64,000 bases of DNA from Pseudoalteromonas sp. P1-9 (GCF_001399975.1 NZ_LKBD01000010.1:43825-107824), one strand, 5' to 3'; positions 10,926-22,444 are shown, counted from the first letter of the stretch. Program-made: numbers and translations. Notes: a model not told the origin generated them from the sequence alone.

Positions 10926-11786
10926 TTAAACGGCTGCTGAACCTGACACGATTTCACTAATTTCTTGTGTAATCGCGGCTTGTCGTGCTTTGTTGTATAC
11001 CAGTTGTAACTCATCAATTAAGTCACCTGCGTTGTCTGTTGCGGCTTTCATCGCAACCATACGTGCAGCTTGTTCAGATGCAGCGTTTTCAACAACACTC
11101 TGATATACCTGAGACTCGATAAAGCGTTTAATAAGAGTTTCTAAAATTGCCTCTGGGTTTGGCTCATATAAGTAATCCCAAGAGTGGCTAGAAACTTCTT
11201 CGTCAGCTTTAGGCAAAGGTAATAACTGATCGATCACTGGCTCTTGCTTCATGGTGTTTACAAAGTTGTTGTAAACAACAAACAAGCGGTCAATTTTTCC
11301 TTCAGAGTATGCGTCTAGCATAACTTTTACAGGACCAATTACGTCCTGAATTGAAGGAGCATCACCAAGCCCTGCTCTGCTTGCTAATAGCTCACCACCA
11401 AAACGCTGGAAAAAGCCTGCTGCTTTGCTACCTAGGGCAGCAAATTCAGCGTCAACGCCTTTTTCTTTCCACGCTTTAACGTCTAGTGCAACTTTCTTAA
11501 ACTCGTTTGAGTTTAAGCCGCCACATAGACCGCGGTCAGTAGAAACAATAATGTAACCAACTTTCTTTACATCACGTTCTTCTAAAAACGGGTGTTTAAA
11601 GTCTAAGTTAGCCTGAGCAACACGACCGATCACTTTGCGTATATTTTCAGCGTATGGGCGGCTTGATGCCACGCGATCTTGTGCCTTCTTCATTTTAGAA
11701 GCGGCAACCATCTCCATTGCGCTGGTGATCTTCTGAGTATTTTTAATACTCCCGATCTGTGATTTTATCTCTTTTCCGCCGGCCAT
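10926..11786 (-). CDS. atpG: F1Fo ATP synthase gamma subunit
   Basis: 286 residues (E. coli 287). Gamma forms the rotating central shaft. The N-terminal helix [21 protein letters not shown] and the C-terminal helix with [21 protein letters not shown] form the coiled coil inside the alpha3beta3 ring. [11 protein letters not shown] marks the Rossmann-like middle domain. It lies between atpA and atpD on the minus strand with short spacers (45 nt from atpA, 30 nt to atpD). Confidence 0.98.
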   Translation of the reverse strand: MAGGKEIKSQIGSIKNTQKITSAMEMVAASKMKKAQDRVASSRPYAENIRKVIGRVAQANLDFKHPFLEERDVKKVGYIIVSTDRGLCGGLNSNEFKKVALDVKAWKEKGVDAEFAALGSKAAGFFQRFGGELLASRAGLGDAPSIQDVIGPVKVMLDAYSEGKIDRLFVVYNNFVNTMKQEPVIDQLLPLPKADEEVSSHSWDYLYEPNPEAILETLIKRFIESQVYQSVVENAASEQAARMVAMKAATDNAGDLIDELQLVYNKARQAAITQEISEIVSGSAAV

Positions 11787-11831
11787 GACTTATCTCCGAA
11801 TCAGTGGTGACCGAAGTCACCATTCAATAAC

Positions 11832-13373
11832 TTACCAAGTTTGTGTAGATTTACACTTCTCTAAAAGCTCTTTAAGTTGAGCTTCGATCTCGGCGTTGTA
11901 GTTACCCGTTTCGTTGATTTCAGTCATAAGCGCTGAATATTCACTGTTAGCGAAAGAGATTAACGCAGCTTCGAAATCAAGTACTTTGTTGATTTCGATG
12001 TCTTTTAGATAACCTTTTTCAGCAGCGAATAATGACAGAGACATTTCAGCAACAGACATTGGAGCGTACTGCTTTTGCTTCATTAGCTCAGTAACACGCT
12101 CACCATGCTCTAATTGAGCACGAGTTGCATCGTCAAGGTCTGACGCAAACTGTGAGAACGCTGCTAGTTCACGATACTGTGCTAGCGCTAGACGGATACC
12201 ACCACCTAGTTTCTTAACGATCTTAGTTTGTGCTGCACCACCAACACGCGATACCGAGATACCAGCGTTAACAGCTGGACGGATACCTGCGTTGAATAGG
12301 TCAGTTTCTAGGAAGATCTGACCATCCGTGATTGAGATAACGTTTGTAGGTACGAACGCAGATACGTCACCACCTTGAGTCTCAATGATTGGAAGTGCAG
12401 TTAATGAACCTGTCTTACCTTTCACTTCACCGTTAGTGTACTTCTCAACGTAATCAGCGTTTACACGTGATGCACGCTCTAGAAGACGTGAGTGAAGGTA
12501 GAATACGTCACCTGGGTATGCTTCACGGCCTGGTGGACGCTTAAGTAGTAGTGAGATCTGACGGTAAGCAACAGCTTGCTTAGACAGGTCATCATATACG
12601 ATTAATGCATCTTCACCGCGGTCACGGAAGTATTCACCCATAGTACAACCAGCAAATGGCGCTAGGAATTGTAGCGCAGCTGATTCAGAAGCAGATGCAA
12701 CAACAACGATTGTGTTTTCAAGTGCACCGTGCTCTTCTAACTTACGTACTACGTTAGCAATAGTAGACGCTTTTTGACCAACCGCTACGTACACACACTT
12801 AACGCCTGTGTCTTTTTGGTTGATGATAGCATCGATTGCTAGTGCAGTTTTACCAGTCTGACGGTCACCGATTACTAGCTCACGCTGACCACGACCTACT
12901 GGAATCATCGCATCGATAGACTTATAACCAGTTTGTACTGGCTCGTCTACTGATTGACGCTCGATTACACCTGGTGCAATCTTTTCTACAGGTTCGAAAC
13001 CTGCAGCTTCAACAGCGCCTTTACCATCAATTGGCTCACCTAGTGTGTTAACAACACGACCAAGTAGTTTAGGGCCAACTGGTACTTCAAGGATACGACC
13101 TGTTGCTTGTACTTTTACGCCTTCTTTAAGGTCTGCGTATGGACCCATTACTACTGCACCTACTGAGTCGCGCTCAAGGTTTAGTGCGATAGCATAACGG
13201 TTGCCTGGAAGCTCGATCATCTCACCTTGCATACAGTCAGCTAGACCGTGAATGCGGATGATACCGTCAGTAACAGATACAATCGTACCTTCGTTACGTG
13301 CTTCACTTACAACTTCGAACTGCTCAATACGTTTTTTGATTAGTTCTGAAATTTCAGTGGAATTAAGTTGCAT
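11832..13373 (-). CDS. atpA: F1Fo ATP synthase alpha subunit
   Basis: 513 residues, exactly the E. coli length. Non-catalytic nucleotide-binding subunit of F1. The P-loop GDRQTGKT is at 169-176, and the arginine-finger region appears in [21 protein letters not shown]. The N-terminal beta-barrel (about 1-95) and the C-terminal helical domain are complete. It lies 14 nt after atpH in the operon. Confidence 0.98.
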   Translation of the reverse strand: MQLNSTEISELIKKRIEQFEVVSEARNEGTIVSVTDGIIRIHGLADCMQGEMIELPGNRYAIALNLERDSVGAVVMGPYADLKEGVKVQATGRILEVPVGPKLLGRVVNTLGEPIDGKGAVEAAGFEPVEKIAPGVIERQSVDEPVQTGYKSIDAMIPVGRGQRELVIGDRQTGKTALAIDAIINQKDTGVKCVYVAVGQKASTIANVVRKLEEHGALENTIVVVASASESAALQFLAPFAGCTMGEYFRDRGEDALIVYDDLSKQAVAYRQISLLLKRPPGREAYPGDVFYLHSRLLERASRVNADYVEKYTNGEVKGKTGSLTALPIIETQGGDVSAFVPTNVISITDGQIFLETDLFNAGIRPAVNAGISVSRVGGAAQTKIVKKLGGGIRLALAQYRELAAFSQFASDLDDATRAQLEHGERVTELMKQKQYAPMSVAEMSLSLFAAEKGYLKDIEINKVLDFEAALISFANSEYSALMTEINETGNYNAEIEAQLKELLEKCKSTQTW

Positions 13374-13387
13374 GCTCTTCTTCCCAA

Positions 13388-13921
13388 TTACGATTGTAGT
13401 GTTGTTGAAAGACGATTTAGCTTGCCGCGTACTGTTCCATCAATCACAGTATCGCCAGCTTTAATCACTAGACCGCCCATAGTGTTAGCATCAACACTAC
13501 AATTCAGCTTAACTTTGCGTGCGAAGCGTTTTTCCAATGCTGCGCTAAGAGTAGCTTGCTGCTCTGCAGAAAGCTCAGTAGCAGAAACCACGTCAACGTC
13601 GATTTCTTTGTCATATTCTGATTTAAACTCAGCATATAACTTAGCAACAGCAGGAATAGCGGCTAAACGCTCATTTTCGGCCATTAGCTTGATAAGATTC
13701 TGACCCAGTTCGTTGATCTGCTCAGCACCAAGCTTGATGATAACATCAGCTTGCTCTTTTGCAGATGGGATGCTTGAAAGTAGGGCTTTAACCTGCTCAT
13801 CGCTAGCTAATGCGCCAGCGAAGAACAACATTTCATTCCAACTTTCTACAGCACCTTTTTCAACCGCTAGGTCAAAAGCCGCTTTCGCGTATGGGCGAGC
13901 GATGGTAGTCAATTCAGACAT
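13388..13921 (-). CDS. atpH: F1Fo ATP synthase delta subunit
   Basis: 177 residues with the ATG at 13921, the E. coli length. An ATG two codons upstream (13927) is only 2 nt from the AGGAGG box, whereas the chosen start has an 8-nt spacer. Delta ties the top of F1 to the b-subunit stalk. The N-terminal helical bundle begins with [16 protein letters not shown]. The C-terminal domain contains [21 protein letters not shown], the family signature. It sits between atpF and atpA. Confidence 0.96.
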   Translation of the reverse strand: MSELTTIARPYAKAAFDLAVEKGAVESWNEMLFFAGALASDEQVKALLSSIPSAKEQADVIIKLGAEQINELGQNLIKLMAENERLAAIPAVAKLYAEFKSEYDKEIDVDVVSATELSAEQQATLSAALEKRFARKVKLNCSVDANTMGGLVIKAGDTVIDGTVRGKLNRLSTTLQS

Positions 13922-13936
13922 GCTCATACCCTCCTA

Positions 13937-14407
13937 TTAAAGCTGCGCAACAAGTTTTTCAACGATGTCGCTATGTGCCGCTTCATTGATCTCGCGCTCT
14001 AAAATTTTCTCTGCGCCAACAACTGCTAGAGTAGCAACTTGTTTACGTAGTTCTTCTTTAGCACGGTTACGCTCAGCTTCTACTTCTGAGTGACCTTGAG
14101 CAATGATAGCTTGACGCTCCTCTTGACCACGAGATGTCTCGTCATCAACGATTTGTGTCGCACGCTTTTTAGCTTGTTCAATAATGTCAGCTGCTTGCGC
14201 TTTCGCTTCTTTAAGCTGGTCAGCTGCTTTCTGCTGAGCAAGCTCTAAGTCTTTTTCAGCTCTGTCTGTAGCAGCTAAACCTTCTTCAATTTTTTTCTGG
14301 CGAGCTTCAATTGCGCCGTTTAGCGGTGGCCATACATATTTCATACAGAAAAGTACGAAAACCGTAAACGCAATTAATTCACCAATTAGAGTGGCAGTTA
14401 AGTTCAC
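13937..14407 (-). CDS. atpF: F1Fo ATP synthase b subunit
   Basis: 156 residues, the E. coli length. The peripheral stalk subunit has one N-terminal membrane helix (about 5-27, [23 protein letters not shown]), then a long charged coiled coil through to residue about 140 and a delta-binding C-terminus. No second b-prime gene is present, so the stalk is expected to be a b2 homodimer. It lies between atpE and atpH. Confidence 0.97.
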   Translation of the reverse strand: MNLTATLIGELIAFTVFVLFCMKYVWPPLNGAIEARQKKIEEGLAATDRAEKDLELAQQKAADQLKEAKAQAADIIEQAKKRATQIVDDETSRGQEERQAIIAQGHSEVEAERNRAKEELRKQVATLAVVGAEKILEREINEAAHSDIVEKLVAQL

Positions 14408-14451
14408 GACCGCTCCTCCTTAAATAGTTTGCTGTTCAACGATTAATAAAA

Positions 14452-14694
<243 letters not shown>

Positions 14695-14742
14695 TTATTT
14701 CTCCAAAATTTTAAATGTAAATTAAAGTTAAAGTTAAAAAAA

Positions 14743-15600
<858 letters not shown>

Positions 15601-15612
15601 TTATCCCAAAAG

Positions 15613-15990
15613 TTAATGAAAAAAAATCGGTGCAAACCAGCTCACAATCATCACCAACACATAAACCGAGAAAAATGGTAACAACACCACTGTTGACGAC
15701 TTAAGTACCAGTGCGAATAGCAAAATGGTTAATAAATACTTTAATCCAGCTCCTCGTTTAATCGAGGAATATACTTGTTGTACTTGTCTGGCCCCTGCAA
15801 AGCGAAACGCATAAAGGGTATATACAAAATTGGGAAGCAACGCGACAAATCCGCCAATTAACGCCGATTTACCCGCTAACACTCCCCAACCAAGCCAAAC
15901 TACTAACGCACTCACAAGTGCTACTACGCCCTGCAAATAAATAAACTTCAGTGCTTTGGTTCGTAAAGGTTTTGCTAAAGAATTTGCCAC
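15613..15990 (-). CDS. atpI: ATP synthase accessory protein I
   Basis: 125 residues from a GTG at 15990; an in-frame TTG at 16002 directly abuts a stop codon and the AAGG box and is the alternative start. Four hydrophobic segments (about 15-35, 40-60, 75-95, 97-120) match AtpI, a small membrane protein that assists ATP synthase assembly. Sequence identity with characterised AtpI is low by eye, but position at the head of the atp operon and topology agree. The start codon is uncertain. Confidence 0.85.
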   Translation of the reverse strand: MANSLAKPLRTKALKFIYLQGVVALVSALVVWLGWGVLAGKSALIGGFVALLPNFVYTLYAFRFAGARQVQQVYSSIKRGAGLKYLLTILLFALVLKSSTVVLLPFFSVYVLVMIVSWFAPIFFH

Positions 15991-16032
15991 AAAAATAATC
16001 AACCTTCACGATGCACAATGAAACAGGGTACA

Positions 16033-16066
16033 AAAAACTGGCAAAATTATACTTATTTTTGCCAGA
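16033..16066 (-). terminator. Terminator of the rsmG-parAB unit
   Basis: The inverted repeat CTGGCAAAAT / ATTTTTGCCAG spaced by 7 nt is followed on the minus strand by TTTTTTG. It lies between parB and atpI, separating the par genes from the atp operon. A second, weaker hairpin (AAAGCC / GGCTTT) is at about 16078-16099. Confidence 0.7.
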
Positions 16067-16208
16067 TTTGCAACTTGAAAGCCGTTTATTTATAGGCTTT
16101 TGGAAGGTGCATAAACAGGCTTTAAACCGTGATTTTTATGCAAAATTTAAGGTATTTTTAGACTATTAGTTAATATTAATGAAATGTATATCGAAAATTA
16201 ATATAACG

Positions 16209-17117
16209 TTAATTGATTTTCTCTAAAATACCGTCAAGTTCATCAAGAGAGGTATACGAAATAACTAGTTTACCTTTGCCTTTCTGATTGTAGTCAATTT
16301 CAACTTTAGCCCCTAAGTTTTGAGCAAGCTGCTGTTCTAACTGCAATACATCTGGATCTTTTTCTTTTGGTTGCGCTTCAGGCTTAGGTTCAAGCACTGA
16401 ACGCACTAGTTTTTCCGTTTCACGCACGGTAAGCGCTTTTGCTACTACGATACGCGCTGTGGCCGACTGGTCTTCACCATCAAGTGCTAATAAACAGCGG
16501 GCATGACCCATTTCAATGTCGCCGTGCTCGAGTAAACGTTTAACATCTTCATTGAGATTATTTAAACGCAGTAAATTAGTGACGGTTGTACGTGATTTAC
16601 CAACAGCATCAGCAACTTGTTGATGTGTCAGCTCAAATTCGTTCAATAAACGGTCAAGTGCAACTGCTTCTTCCATTGCATTTAAGTCTTCGCGTTGAAT
16701 ATTTTCAATTAATGCAATGGCAACAGCCGCTTCGTCAGGCACTTCTTTGATTAAACAAGGAACAACCTCTAGCTTAGCAAGTTGCGCCGCACGCCAGCGA
16801 CGTTCACCGGCAATAATTTCGTAGCTATTATGTGCAATTGGACGCACCACAATTGGCTGAATCACCCCTTGTGCGCGGATTGAAGAGGCCAGTTCTTCAA
16901 GTGCCTCTTCTGACATGTCTTTACGCGGCTGATATTTTCCTGGATGTAAGAATTCAATCGGGAGTTTTTGTAGCTCACTTGGCGGCGTCGCTTTTGCAGA
17001 TTCATTAATACCGTCAGTTTGCGCGACTGATTGTTCTTGAACATCTTGCGCTTTTGGTTTTGCAGATGTTAACAGGGCATCCAAGCCGCGCCCTAAACCA
17101 CGTTTTTTAGGAGACAT
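16209..17117 (-). CDS. parB: Chromosome partitioning protein ParB (CTPase, parS-binding)
   Basis: 302 residues. The N-terminal GLGRGLDALL (7-16) is the ParA-interacting peptide region. The CTP-binding motif GERRWRA is at 104-110, ENIQRE at 138-143. A helix-turn-helix (about 163-186, THQQVADAVGKSRTTVTNLLRL) reads parS. A C-terminal dimerisation segment follows. ParB loads on parS, slides as a CTP clamp and works with ParA to segregate origins. Two parS-like sites occur about 16 kb away in recF. It lies 16 nt after parA. Confidence 0.97.
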   Translation of the reverse strand: MSPKKRGLGRGLDALLTSAKPKAQDVQEQSVAQTDGINESAKATPPSELQKLPIEFLHPGKYQPRKDMSEEALEELASSIRAQGVIQPIVVRPIAHNSYEIIAGERRWRAAQLAKLEVVPCLIKEVPDEAAVAIALIENIQREDLNAMEEAVALDRLLNEFELTHQQVADAVGKSRTTVTNLLRLNNLNEDVKRLLEHGDIEMGHARCLLALDGEDQSATARIVVAKALTVRETEKLVRSVLEPKPEAQPKEKDPDVLQLEQQLAQNLGAKVEIDYNQKGKGKLVISYTSLDELDGILEKIN

Positions 17118-17133
17118 TCATATTCCTCAGAAA

Positions 17134-17919
17134 TTAAGCAACGGCCTGACTTTTTTTCTCTTTACGACGCAGCATTTCTCCAGCTAATGCAAGATATGCT
17201 TTAGCACCACTTGATGCGCGATCATAGTACATTGCAGGCGCACCAAAACTTGGCGCTTCAGCTAAGCGTACATTGCGAGGGATTACCGTGCGGTATACTT
17301 TTTCACCAAAATGTTGTTTTAATTGGTCAGACACGTCATTTGCTAGACGATTACGCGGATCGTACATGGTTCGCAAGATGCCTTCAATTTCTAATTTTGG
17401 ATTTACTAATTTAGCAAGCTGCGTGATGGTATCCATCAGCGCAGTTAAACCTTCTAATGCAAAATACTCGCATTGCATCGGCACAAGTACCGAGTCTGCT
17501 GCGGCCATTGCATTTACCGTTAACATATTTAGCGAAGGAGGGCAGTCAATAAAGATAAACTCGTACTGGTCGGCTATTTTTTCAAGCGCGTTGCGCAAGC
17601 GAATTTCTCGCGCGTACATTTCCATAAGCTTCACTTCAGCAGCAGTTACGTCGCCATTTGCTGCAATTAAGTGATATTCACCAGAAGTTTCTTTAATAAC
17701 AACGTCATCGAAAGGTTTTTCTTCAACAAGCAGATCGTAAGTAGTGGCAATTTCATCGTATTTGTCGACGCCGCTACCCATAGTCGCATTACCTTGTGGA
17801 TCGAGGTCGATTAACAGCACTTTACGCTTAGTAGCAGCCATTGACGCTGCTAAATTTACCGCAGTGGTGGTTTTGCCAACCCCACCTTTTTGGTTTGCAA
17901 TTGCAATGATTCTAGCCAC
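17134..17919 (-). CDS. parA: Chromosome partitioning ATPase ParA
   Basis: 261 residues from the GTG at 17919 (AGGGGA 4 nt upstream); the longer frame adds five residues before the conserved MARIIAIANQKGG and is rejected. The deviant Walker A KGGVGKTT is at 11-18, followed by LLIDLDPQGN and the Walker B EFIFIDCPPS. ParA moves ParB-parS complexes over the nucleoid. It lies between rsmG and parB; the order mnmG-rsmG-parA-parB is common near bacterial origins. Confidence 0.97.
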   Translation of the reverse strand: MARIIAIANQKGGVGKTTTAVNLAASMAATKRKVLLIDLDPQGNATMGSGVDKYDEIATTYDLLVEEKPFDDVVIKETSGEYHLIAANGDVTAAEVKLMEMYAREIRLRNALEKIADQYEFIFIDCPPSLNMLTVNAMAAADSVLVPMQCEYFALEGLTALMDTITQLAKLVNPKLEIEGILRTMYDPRNRLANDVSDQLKQHFGEKVYRTVIPRNVRLAEAPSFGAPAMYYDRASSGAKAYLALAGEMLRRKEKKSQAVA

Positions 17920-17935
17920 GGTGTCCCCTAACAAA

Positions 17936-18556
17936 TTAGTTCTTTTTTAGAATTATTAAATGCCTTTCGGCATCCAGCTCAGGCACTGTTAATACTACTT
18001 TATCTTGGTATTCAATCGAGGCCGGTAATTGGTCAATTTCTTGTTCAGGAAATTGCCCTTTTAGCGCAATAAAACGACCAGAGTGATCCACTAAGTGCTG
18101 ACACCAGTCTACCATATCTTGCAAAGATGCAAAGGCACGACTTAAAACGCCATCAAATGGTTGTTCTGGTTGATATTCTTCAACGCGAGATTGCACCGGA
18201 GTAATATTTTTAAGCTTTAAATTTAGCTTAACTTGATTTAAAAAACGAATGCGTTTGCCAAGGCTATCTAATAACACAAATTGTTTATCAGGATGAGCAA
18301 TTGCTAATACCACACCTGGTAAGCCAGGGCCCGTACCAACATCAATATAGTGATTGCCGTCTAAATGCGGTGCAACAACCAGTGAATCAAGAATGTGTTT
18401 AACCACCATTTCTTGTGGATCACGAACAGATGTTAAGTTGTAAGCTTTATTCCACTTATCAAGCATTTCAACATAACTAACCAGTTGCTGTTTTTGCGTT
18501 TCAGATAATGAAATGGATGTTTGTGCCAATAAGGCATCTAATTTATTGCGAATCAC
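17936..18556 (-). CDS. rsmG: 16S rRNA (guanine-527-N7)-methyltransferase
   Basis: 206 residues (E. coli 207). It methylates G527 of 16S rRNA; loss gives low-level streptomycin resistance in other bacteria. The SAM motif [10 protein letters not shown] is at 72-81, and [25 protein letters not shown] sequence at 39-59 is a family signature. The start is a GTG at 18556, matching the family N-terminus, though the ribosome site is weak. It lies 30 nt after mnmG and 16 nt before parA. Confidence 0.96.
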   Translation of the reverse strand: MIRNKLDALLAQTSISLSETQKQQLVSYVEMLDKWNKAYNLTSVRDPQEMVVKHILDSLVVAPHLDGNHYIDVGTGPGLPGVVLAIAHPDKQFVLLDSLGKRIRFLNQVKLNLKLKNITPVQSRVEEYQPEQPFDGVLSRAFASLQDMVDWCQHLVDHSGRFIALKGQFPEQEIDQLPASIEYQDKVVLTVPELDAERHLIILKKN

Positions 18557-18586
18557 GTAATGAACCCAGAAAGCAGCAAATCAGCA

Positions 18587-20476
18587 CTAAGCTGATTTGC
18601 GTAATAAACCTTGTTTTTTTAAGTACACTAATAATAGCGAAATTGCAGCAGGTGTTATACCTGAAATTCGTGATGCTTGGCCGATAGTAGTTGGACGTAC
18701 ATCAGTTAACTTGGCAACAACCTCATTTGATAAACCCGATACCTTGCTGTAATCAAAGTCAGCTGGCAATAAGGTATTCTCATGGCGTAATTGCTTATCG
18801 ATTTCGTCTTGCTGACGTGCAATATAACCTGCGTACTTAATTTGAATCTCAACTTGCTCATGCGCTTGTGCATTATTAGTTTCAGGTGCTAAGCCGTCAA
18901 TCGCAACCAGATCGTTGTAACTCACTTCAGGGCGCTTGACCAGATCAGCAAGACTTGCTTCGCGCGTTAATGGCATCTTCAGTAAGGCATTAACATTTTC
19001 AAGTGCCGGGTGATCTTTATGGATCCACGTATCTTTTAAGCGCTGAGACTCAAGCTCCATCACTTCGATCTTTTCATTGAATGCCTGCCAGCGTGCATCA
19101 TCAACTAAACCAAGTTCACGGCCCTTTGCTGTTAAGCGTAGATCGGCATTGTCTTCGCGCAATAATAAACGGTATTCAGCACGGCTTGTAAACATGCGGT
19201 ACGGTTCTTTTGTACCAAGCGTTGCTAAGTCATCAATCAATACACCTGTGTATGCTTCATCACGGCGTGGTGTCCAAGCATCTTTACCTTGTACTTGTAA
19301 CGCAGCATTCATACCTGCAATTAAGCCCTGCGCGCCGGCTTCTTCATAACCGGTAGTACCGTTAATTTGGCCCGCAAAGAATAAGCCATTGATAAACTTA
19401 GTTTCTAAAGATTGCTTTAAATCACGAGGATCGAAGAAATCATATTCAATTGCATAACCAGGACGGCAAATATGGGCATTTTCAAAGCCTTTAATCGATC
19501 TTACGATCTGCATTTGCACATCAAACGGTAAACTTGTCGAAATACCATTTGGATATAATTCGTGTGTAGTAAGGCCTTCCGGCTCAACAAAGATCTGGTG
19601 CTTGTCTTTGTCTGCAAAACGCATGATCTTATCTTCAATCGATGGACAATAACGTGGGCCAATGCCTTCAATTACACCAGCATACATTGGTGAACGATCA
19701 AGGTTATTGCGAATAACGTCATGCGTTTTTTCATTAGTGTAAGTGATATAGCACGGGATCTGCGTTGGGTGATCCGATTGTTTGCCCATAAATGAGAATA
19801 CAGGTGTTGGCGTATCACCTGGTTGAGGCTGCATTACCGAAAAATCAACAGTACGTGCATCAATACGTGGCGGCGTACCTGTTTTTAAACGATCAACACG
19901 GAATGGTAATTCACGTAAGCGTTTAGCAAGGGCAATAGAAGGTGGATCACCAGCACGACCACCGCTAAAGTTTTCCATACCAATGTGAATTGTACCACCT
20001 AAGAAAGTGCCAACAGTTAATACCACGCTTGGCGCTTCAAATTTAAGCCCCATTTGTGTCACAACACCTTTTACGGTATCGCCATCAACAATAAGATCAT
20101 CGCACGATTGTTGGAAAATGGTGAGGTTTTCTTGGTTTTGCAAGGTTTGCTGAATTGCTTCTTTGTAAAGCTTTCTATCAGCTTGTGCTCGTGTAGCACG
20201 TACCGCTGGGCCTTTAGAAGAATTAAGCGTTCTAAATTGAATGCCACCTTTATCGATCGCTTGTGCCATAGCGCCACCAAGTGCATCGATTTCTTTAACC
20301 AAATGGCCTTTACCGATCCCACCGATCGCAGGATTACATGACATTTGACCTAAGGTATCAATATTATGAGTCAACAGTAATGTTTTCATTCCCATGCGTG
20401 AAGAAGCGAGTGCTGCTTCTGTACCAGCATGTCCACCACCAACAACAATAACGTCAAATTGTTCATGAAATAGCAT
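18587..20476 (-). CDS. mnmG: tRNA U34 carboxymethylaminomethyl synthase, FAD subunit
   Basis: 629 residues, the E. coli length. With MnmE it installs cmnm5 on wobble U34 of several tRNAs. The FAD-binding GGGHAG is at 13-18. [22 protein letters not shown] follows (about 47-68) and the C-terminal [16 protein letters not shown] is typical. It lies next to oriC as in most gammaproteobacteria, reading away from the origin. In E. coli its transcription influences initiation; that may hold here. Confidence 0.98.
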   Translation of the reverse strand: MLFHEQFDVIVVGGGHAGTEAALASSRMGMKTLLLTHNIDTLGQMSCNPAIGGIGKGHLVKEIDALGGAMAQAIDKGGIQFRTLNSSKGPAVRATRAQADRKLYKEAIQQTLQNQENLTIFQQSCDDLIVDGDTVKGVVTQMGLKFEAPSVVLTVGTFLGGTIHIGMENFSGGRAGDPPSIALAKRLRELPFRVDRLKTGTPPRIDARTVDFSVMQPQPGDTPTPVFSFMGKQSDHPTQIPCYITYTNEKTHDVIRNNLDRSPMYAGVIEGIGPRYCPSIEDKIMRFADKDKHQIFVEPEGLTTHELYPNGISTSLPFDVQMQIVRSIKGFENAHICRPGYAIEYDFFDPRDLKQSLETKFINGLFFAGQINGTTGYEEAGAQGLIAGMNAALQVQGKDAWTPRRDEAYTGVLIDDLATLGTKEPYRMFTSRAEYRLLLREDNADLRLTAKGRELGLVDDARWQAFNEKIEVMELESQRLKDTWIHKDHPALENVNALLKMPLTREASLADLVKRPEVSYNDLVAIDGLAPETNNAQAHEQVEIQIKYAGYIARQQDEIDKQLRHENTLLPADFDYSKVSGLSNEVVAKLTDVRPTTIGQASRISGITPAAISLLLVYLKKQGLLRKSA

Positions 20477-20904
20477 GTAAAGGATCCTGCGTAATATCCG
20501 AGTTAGATTTTGAAAGGATGCATATTCTACCTAGAAATTCTAAGAAGTGAAACGATTAAATAATGAACACGATCTAAAGAGCTGATCTAATATAAAATAA
20601 ATGATCTTTAGAAAGATCTTGTTATTTTTATTATATAGTAGCCCTGTTTCTGTTGATAACTCTAACTACAACTTTACTTTCAGTAAGTTAAGTCAGATCA
20701 ATTGATGTTGATATGATCGGATCAAGTACTTTAAAAGCACTGATCAACTTGCCTAGTTATCAACATCTCGATCAAGTGAAAATTCTATCCAATGCATAAT
20801 CATCTATAAATACAAGGTTAGATCAAGGGTTATCCACATTTCGATCTAAATACATTAAAAATTGTGAATAACCTTTTCATATGATCAATAGCCTAGTGCT
20901 GTGA
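20477..20904. other. oriC: Predicted chromosomal replication origin (oriC)
   Basis: The mnmG-mioC spacer, the oriC location in E. coli and Vibrio. DnaA boxes: TTATCAACA on minus at 20651-20659 and plus at 20757-20765; the perfect consensus TTATCCACA on plus at 20830-20838; TTATTCACA on minus at 20863-20871. An AT-rich stretch (20571-20640) holds GATCTTGTTATTTTT, which resembles the 13-mers of the E. coli unwinding element. There are 13 GATC sites (20483, 20571, 20584, 20603, 20615, 20696, 20715, 20720, 20742, 20770, 20821, 20843, 20883), as expected for Dam/SeqA control. Confidence 0.92.
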
Positions 20905-21339
20905 TTATAACTTGGCTAACAACTGTGGAAGCCAAGCCAGTGCAATATCTTCAGGTAATTCTTCCGATTGGGCGTCAACTTCTAAGCGATCAACAAGCTT
21001 TACAGCGCCTTTACTAGCTAGGTGTTGATCTAGCTCTTTCGCTGCCTGATTAAATTGATCGTAGCTAGAATCGCCTAAACCGATTACCGCATATGTTAGA
21101 TGTGTAAGTTGTGCTACTTCAGCTAAATCAGACGCAAAGCTTTGAATGTTATCTGGTAACTCACCTGCACCATGGGTTGAAGTGCATATTAACCAAGCAT
21201 TATCTTTGATCTCCGAAAGTACAGGATGCTCGTGCACAGTCGCATGAATGTCATGTTCTACTAACGCCTCTTGGATCTGTTCTGCGACATATTCCGCCGA
21301 ACCCATTTGGCTACCAACAATAATGCTTAGATTTTTCAT
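20905..21339 (-). CDS. mioC: Flavodoxin-like protein MioC
   Basis: 144 residues; FMN-binding flavodoxin fold. IIVGSQMGSAEYVAEQI (about 6-22) is the phosphate-binding loop region, STHGAGELPDNI (about 54-65) and GLGDSSYDQFNQAAKELD (about 86-103) contact the flavin. In E. coli MioC is an electron carrier linked to biotin synthase, and its gene is beside oriC, where its transcription affects initiation. Here it reads into oriC from the right. Its upstream region is itself rich in GATC and has a TTATTCACA DnaA box. Confidence 0.92.
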   Translation of the reverse strand: MKNLSIIVGSQMGSAEYVAEQIQEALVEHDIHATVHEHPVLSEIKDNAWLICTSTHGAGELPDNIQSFASDLAEVAQLTHLTYAVIGLGDSSYDQFNQAAKELDQHLASKGAVKLVDRLEVDAQSEELPEDIALAWLPQLLAKL

Positions 21340-21788
21340 GATGAGTTGATCAGGTATTTTTCTCGATCTTAAGGTATAAATAGCTTAGTTAAAAGATCTT
21401 ATTCACAGTGGATAGAAATAGTTTGTTTGTTTAATCAACGAATTTTGTTTAGGTTGTTGTTATTACGTGTTTTTTATTCTTTAGAATGTTTTAATAAATT
21501 TGCGATCAATCTGTGTAAAACTCGTTGCTAACCTCTTTATTACTCCTTAGCAAAGACTATATAAATTCATTTAGCATTGATTAAAACATCAAGTTTAAGC
21601 TCGTTGTGGATAGATCTATTCAATGCAGATCTAGATCGGCTTTTTTATTAGATCTAACTAATTGGTTTTAAGATCCAAATATTCTAAAAACTGTCGATCT
21701 TTTAGCATGGCCATTCGAAGTTCGATCTGTTTTTTCGATCGCATTGTGACAAAATGGCAATATGTAATATCTATATTGGTAATATGTA
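21340..21788. other. GATC-dense non-coding region upstream of mioC with a DnaA box
   Basis: A gene-free 449-bp stretch holding about 12 GATC sites (21348, 21365, 21395, 21504, 21613, 21628, 21634, 21651, 21672, 21696, 21724, 21737), a density like that of oriC. It has the DnaA box TTATTCACA on plus at 21399-21407 and a near-box TGTGGATAG at 21605-21613. The mioC promoter must lie here. It may be an extension of the origin control region, bound by DnaA and SeqA (inference). Confidence 0.6.
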
Positions 21789-22043
21789 GTGATTGATTTT
21801 TATCGGATCAAAGAAGGTGAGTTTGTAAGACTTGTAGAAACAGGCTCTATGACAGATTTTATAGCGCAAGAATCGAACCTGGAGGCAAATAAGTATCACT
21901 TATTTGCGATTAATACGCAAACCGGAAAGGGCTATACAATCCGCCAAGCGAGGGTAGATGAGCTACGATCATGGCGTTTAGATCGCCTTGCAATGCTGCT
22001 AAAAAAGCTCGGACAGGGCAGTTTTCAAGTAAAGAATTTATAG
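21789..22043 (+). CDS. Small hypothetical protein beside the origin
   Basis: An 84-residue frame starting at GTG (21789). I do not recognise a family. It is charged and soluble-looking, with no signal peptide or membrane helix, beta-rich at first (HLFAINTQTGKGYTIRQA) then a basic helix (RSWRLDRLAMLLKKLGQG). No clear ribosome site precedes the GTG, which weakens the call. It lies between the GATC-dense region and the accessory segment, on the opposite strand to mioC. Confidence 0.5.
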   Translation: MIDFYRIKEGEFVRLVETGSMTDFIAQESNLEANKYHLFAINTQTGKGYTIRQARVDELRSWRLDRLAMLLKKLGQGSFQVKNL

Positions 22044-22286
22044 GAAGTAGGTTCTTTATTGCAAAGTTTGGTGTGTAGAGGGGTAGGTTTTAAAACATTG
22101 TAAACGCCTTAACTACTGGTAATTATCTTCTAATTTACCTCCCTGTAGTTCATAAAGCCCATCCATGGGCTCCATGTTGCTTTTCTTTATTACAAGGTCC
22201 CTCTTTTCATCTAAAGACTGCCTGCGGCATTCTAATTTGTTCCAGACAAATTAGTGCTTCGCCAAAGATAAAGTAACCAAAAGAAA
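22044..22286. other. Non-coding spacer with short hairpins
   Basis: No gene seen. It contains perfect inverted repeats: AGCCCAT / ATGGGCT around 22158-22173 and CTAATTTGT / ACAAATTAG at 22232-22254. The right end (about 22255-22290, CCAAAGATAAAGTAACCAAAAG region) resembles a dispersed element type common in marine gammaproteobacteria and runs into repeat copy A. Confidence 0.5.
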
Positions 22287-22444
22287 GGCGACCGCACTAT
22301 CAAACTGATCCTCACCTCAGATTTGAATTTAAAGATAAACACCATGAATCGATGTCCCTATCTCAGCATGGCTTGCTCGACTCGCTCCGCTTCCAGTCTC
22401 ACATTATCAATTCAAATCTGCTGTTCGGGCTTGATTAAAGCGGG
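22287..22444 (-). repeat. Dispersed repeat, copy A (inverted relative to copy B)
   Basis: About 158 bp whose reverse complement aligns by eye with 24473-24628 over the whole length, with scattered mismatches and small gaps. Shared landmarks are CAAGCCATGC versus TAAGCCATGC, GATCAGTTTGAT in both, and a closing GGTCGCC versus GGGCGCC. The two copies enclose the two integron cassettes. No terminal target duplication or transposase is seen, so the element type is unknown. Confidence 0.7.

Noticed and set aside
13368..13703. Plus-strand frames opposite atpH and atpA
   Set aside because: Antisense shadows of highly conserved ATP synthase genes.
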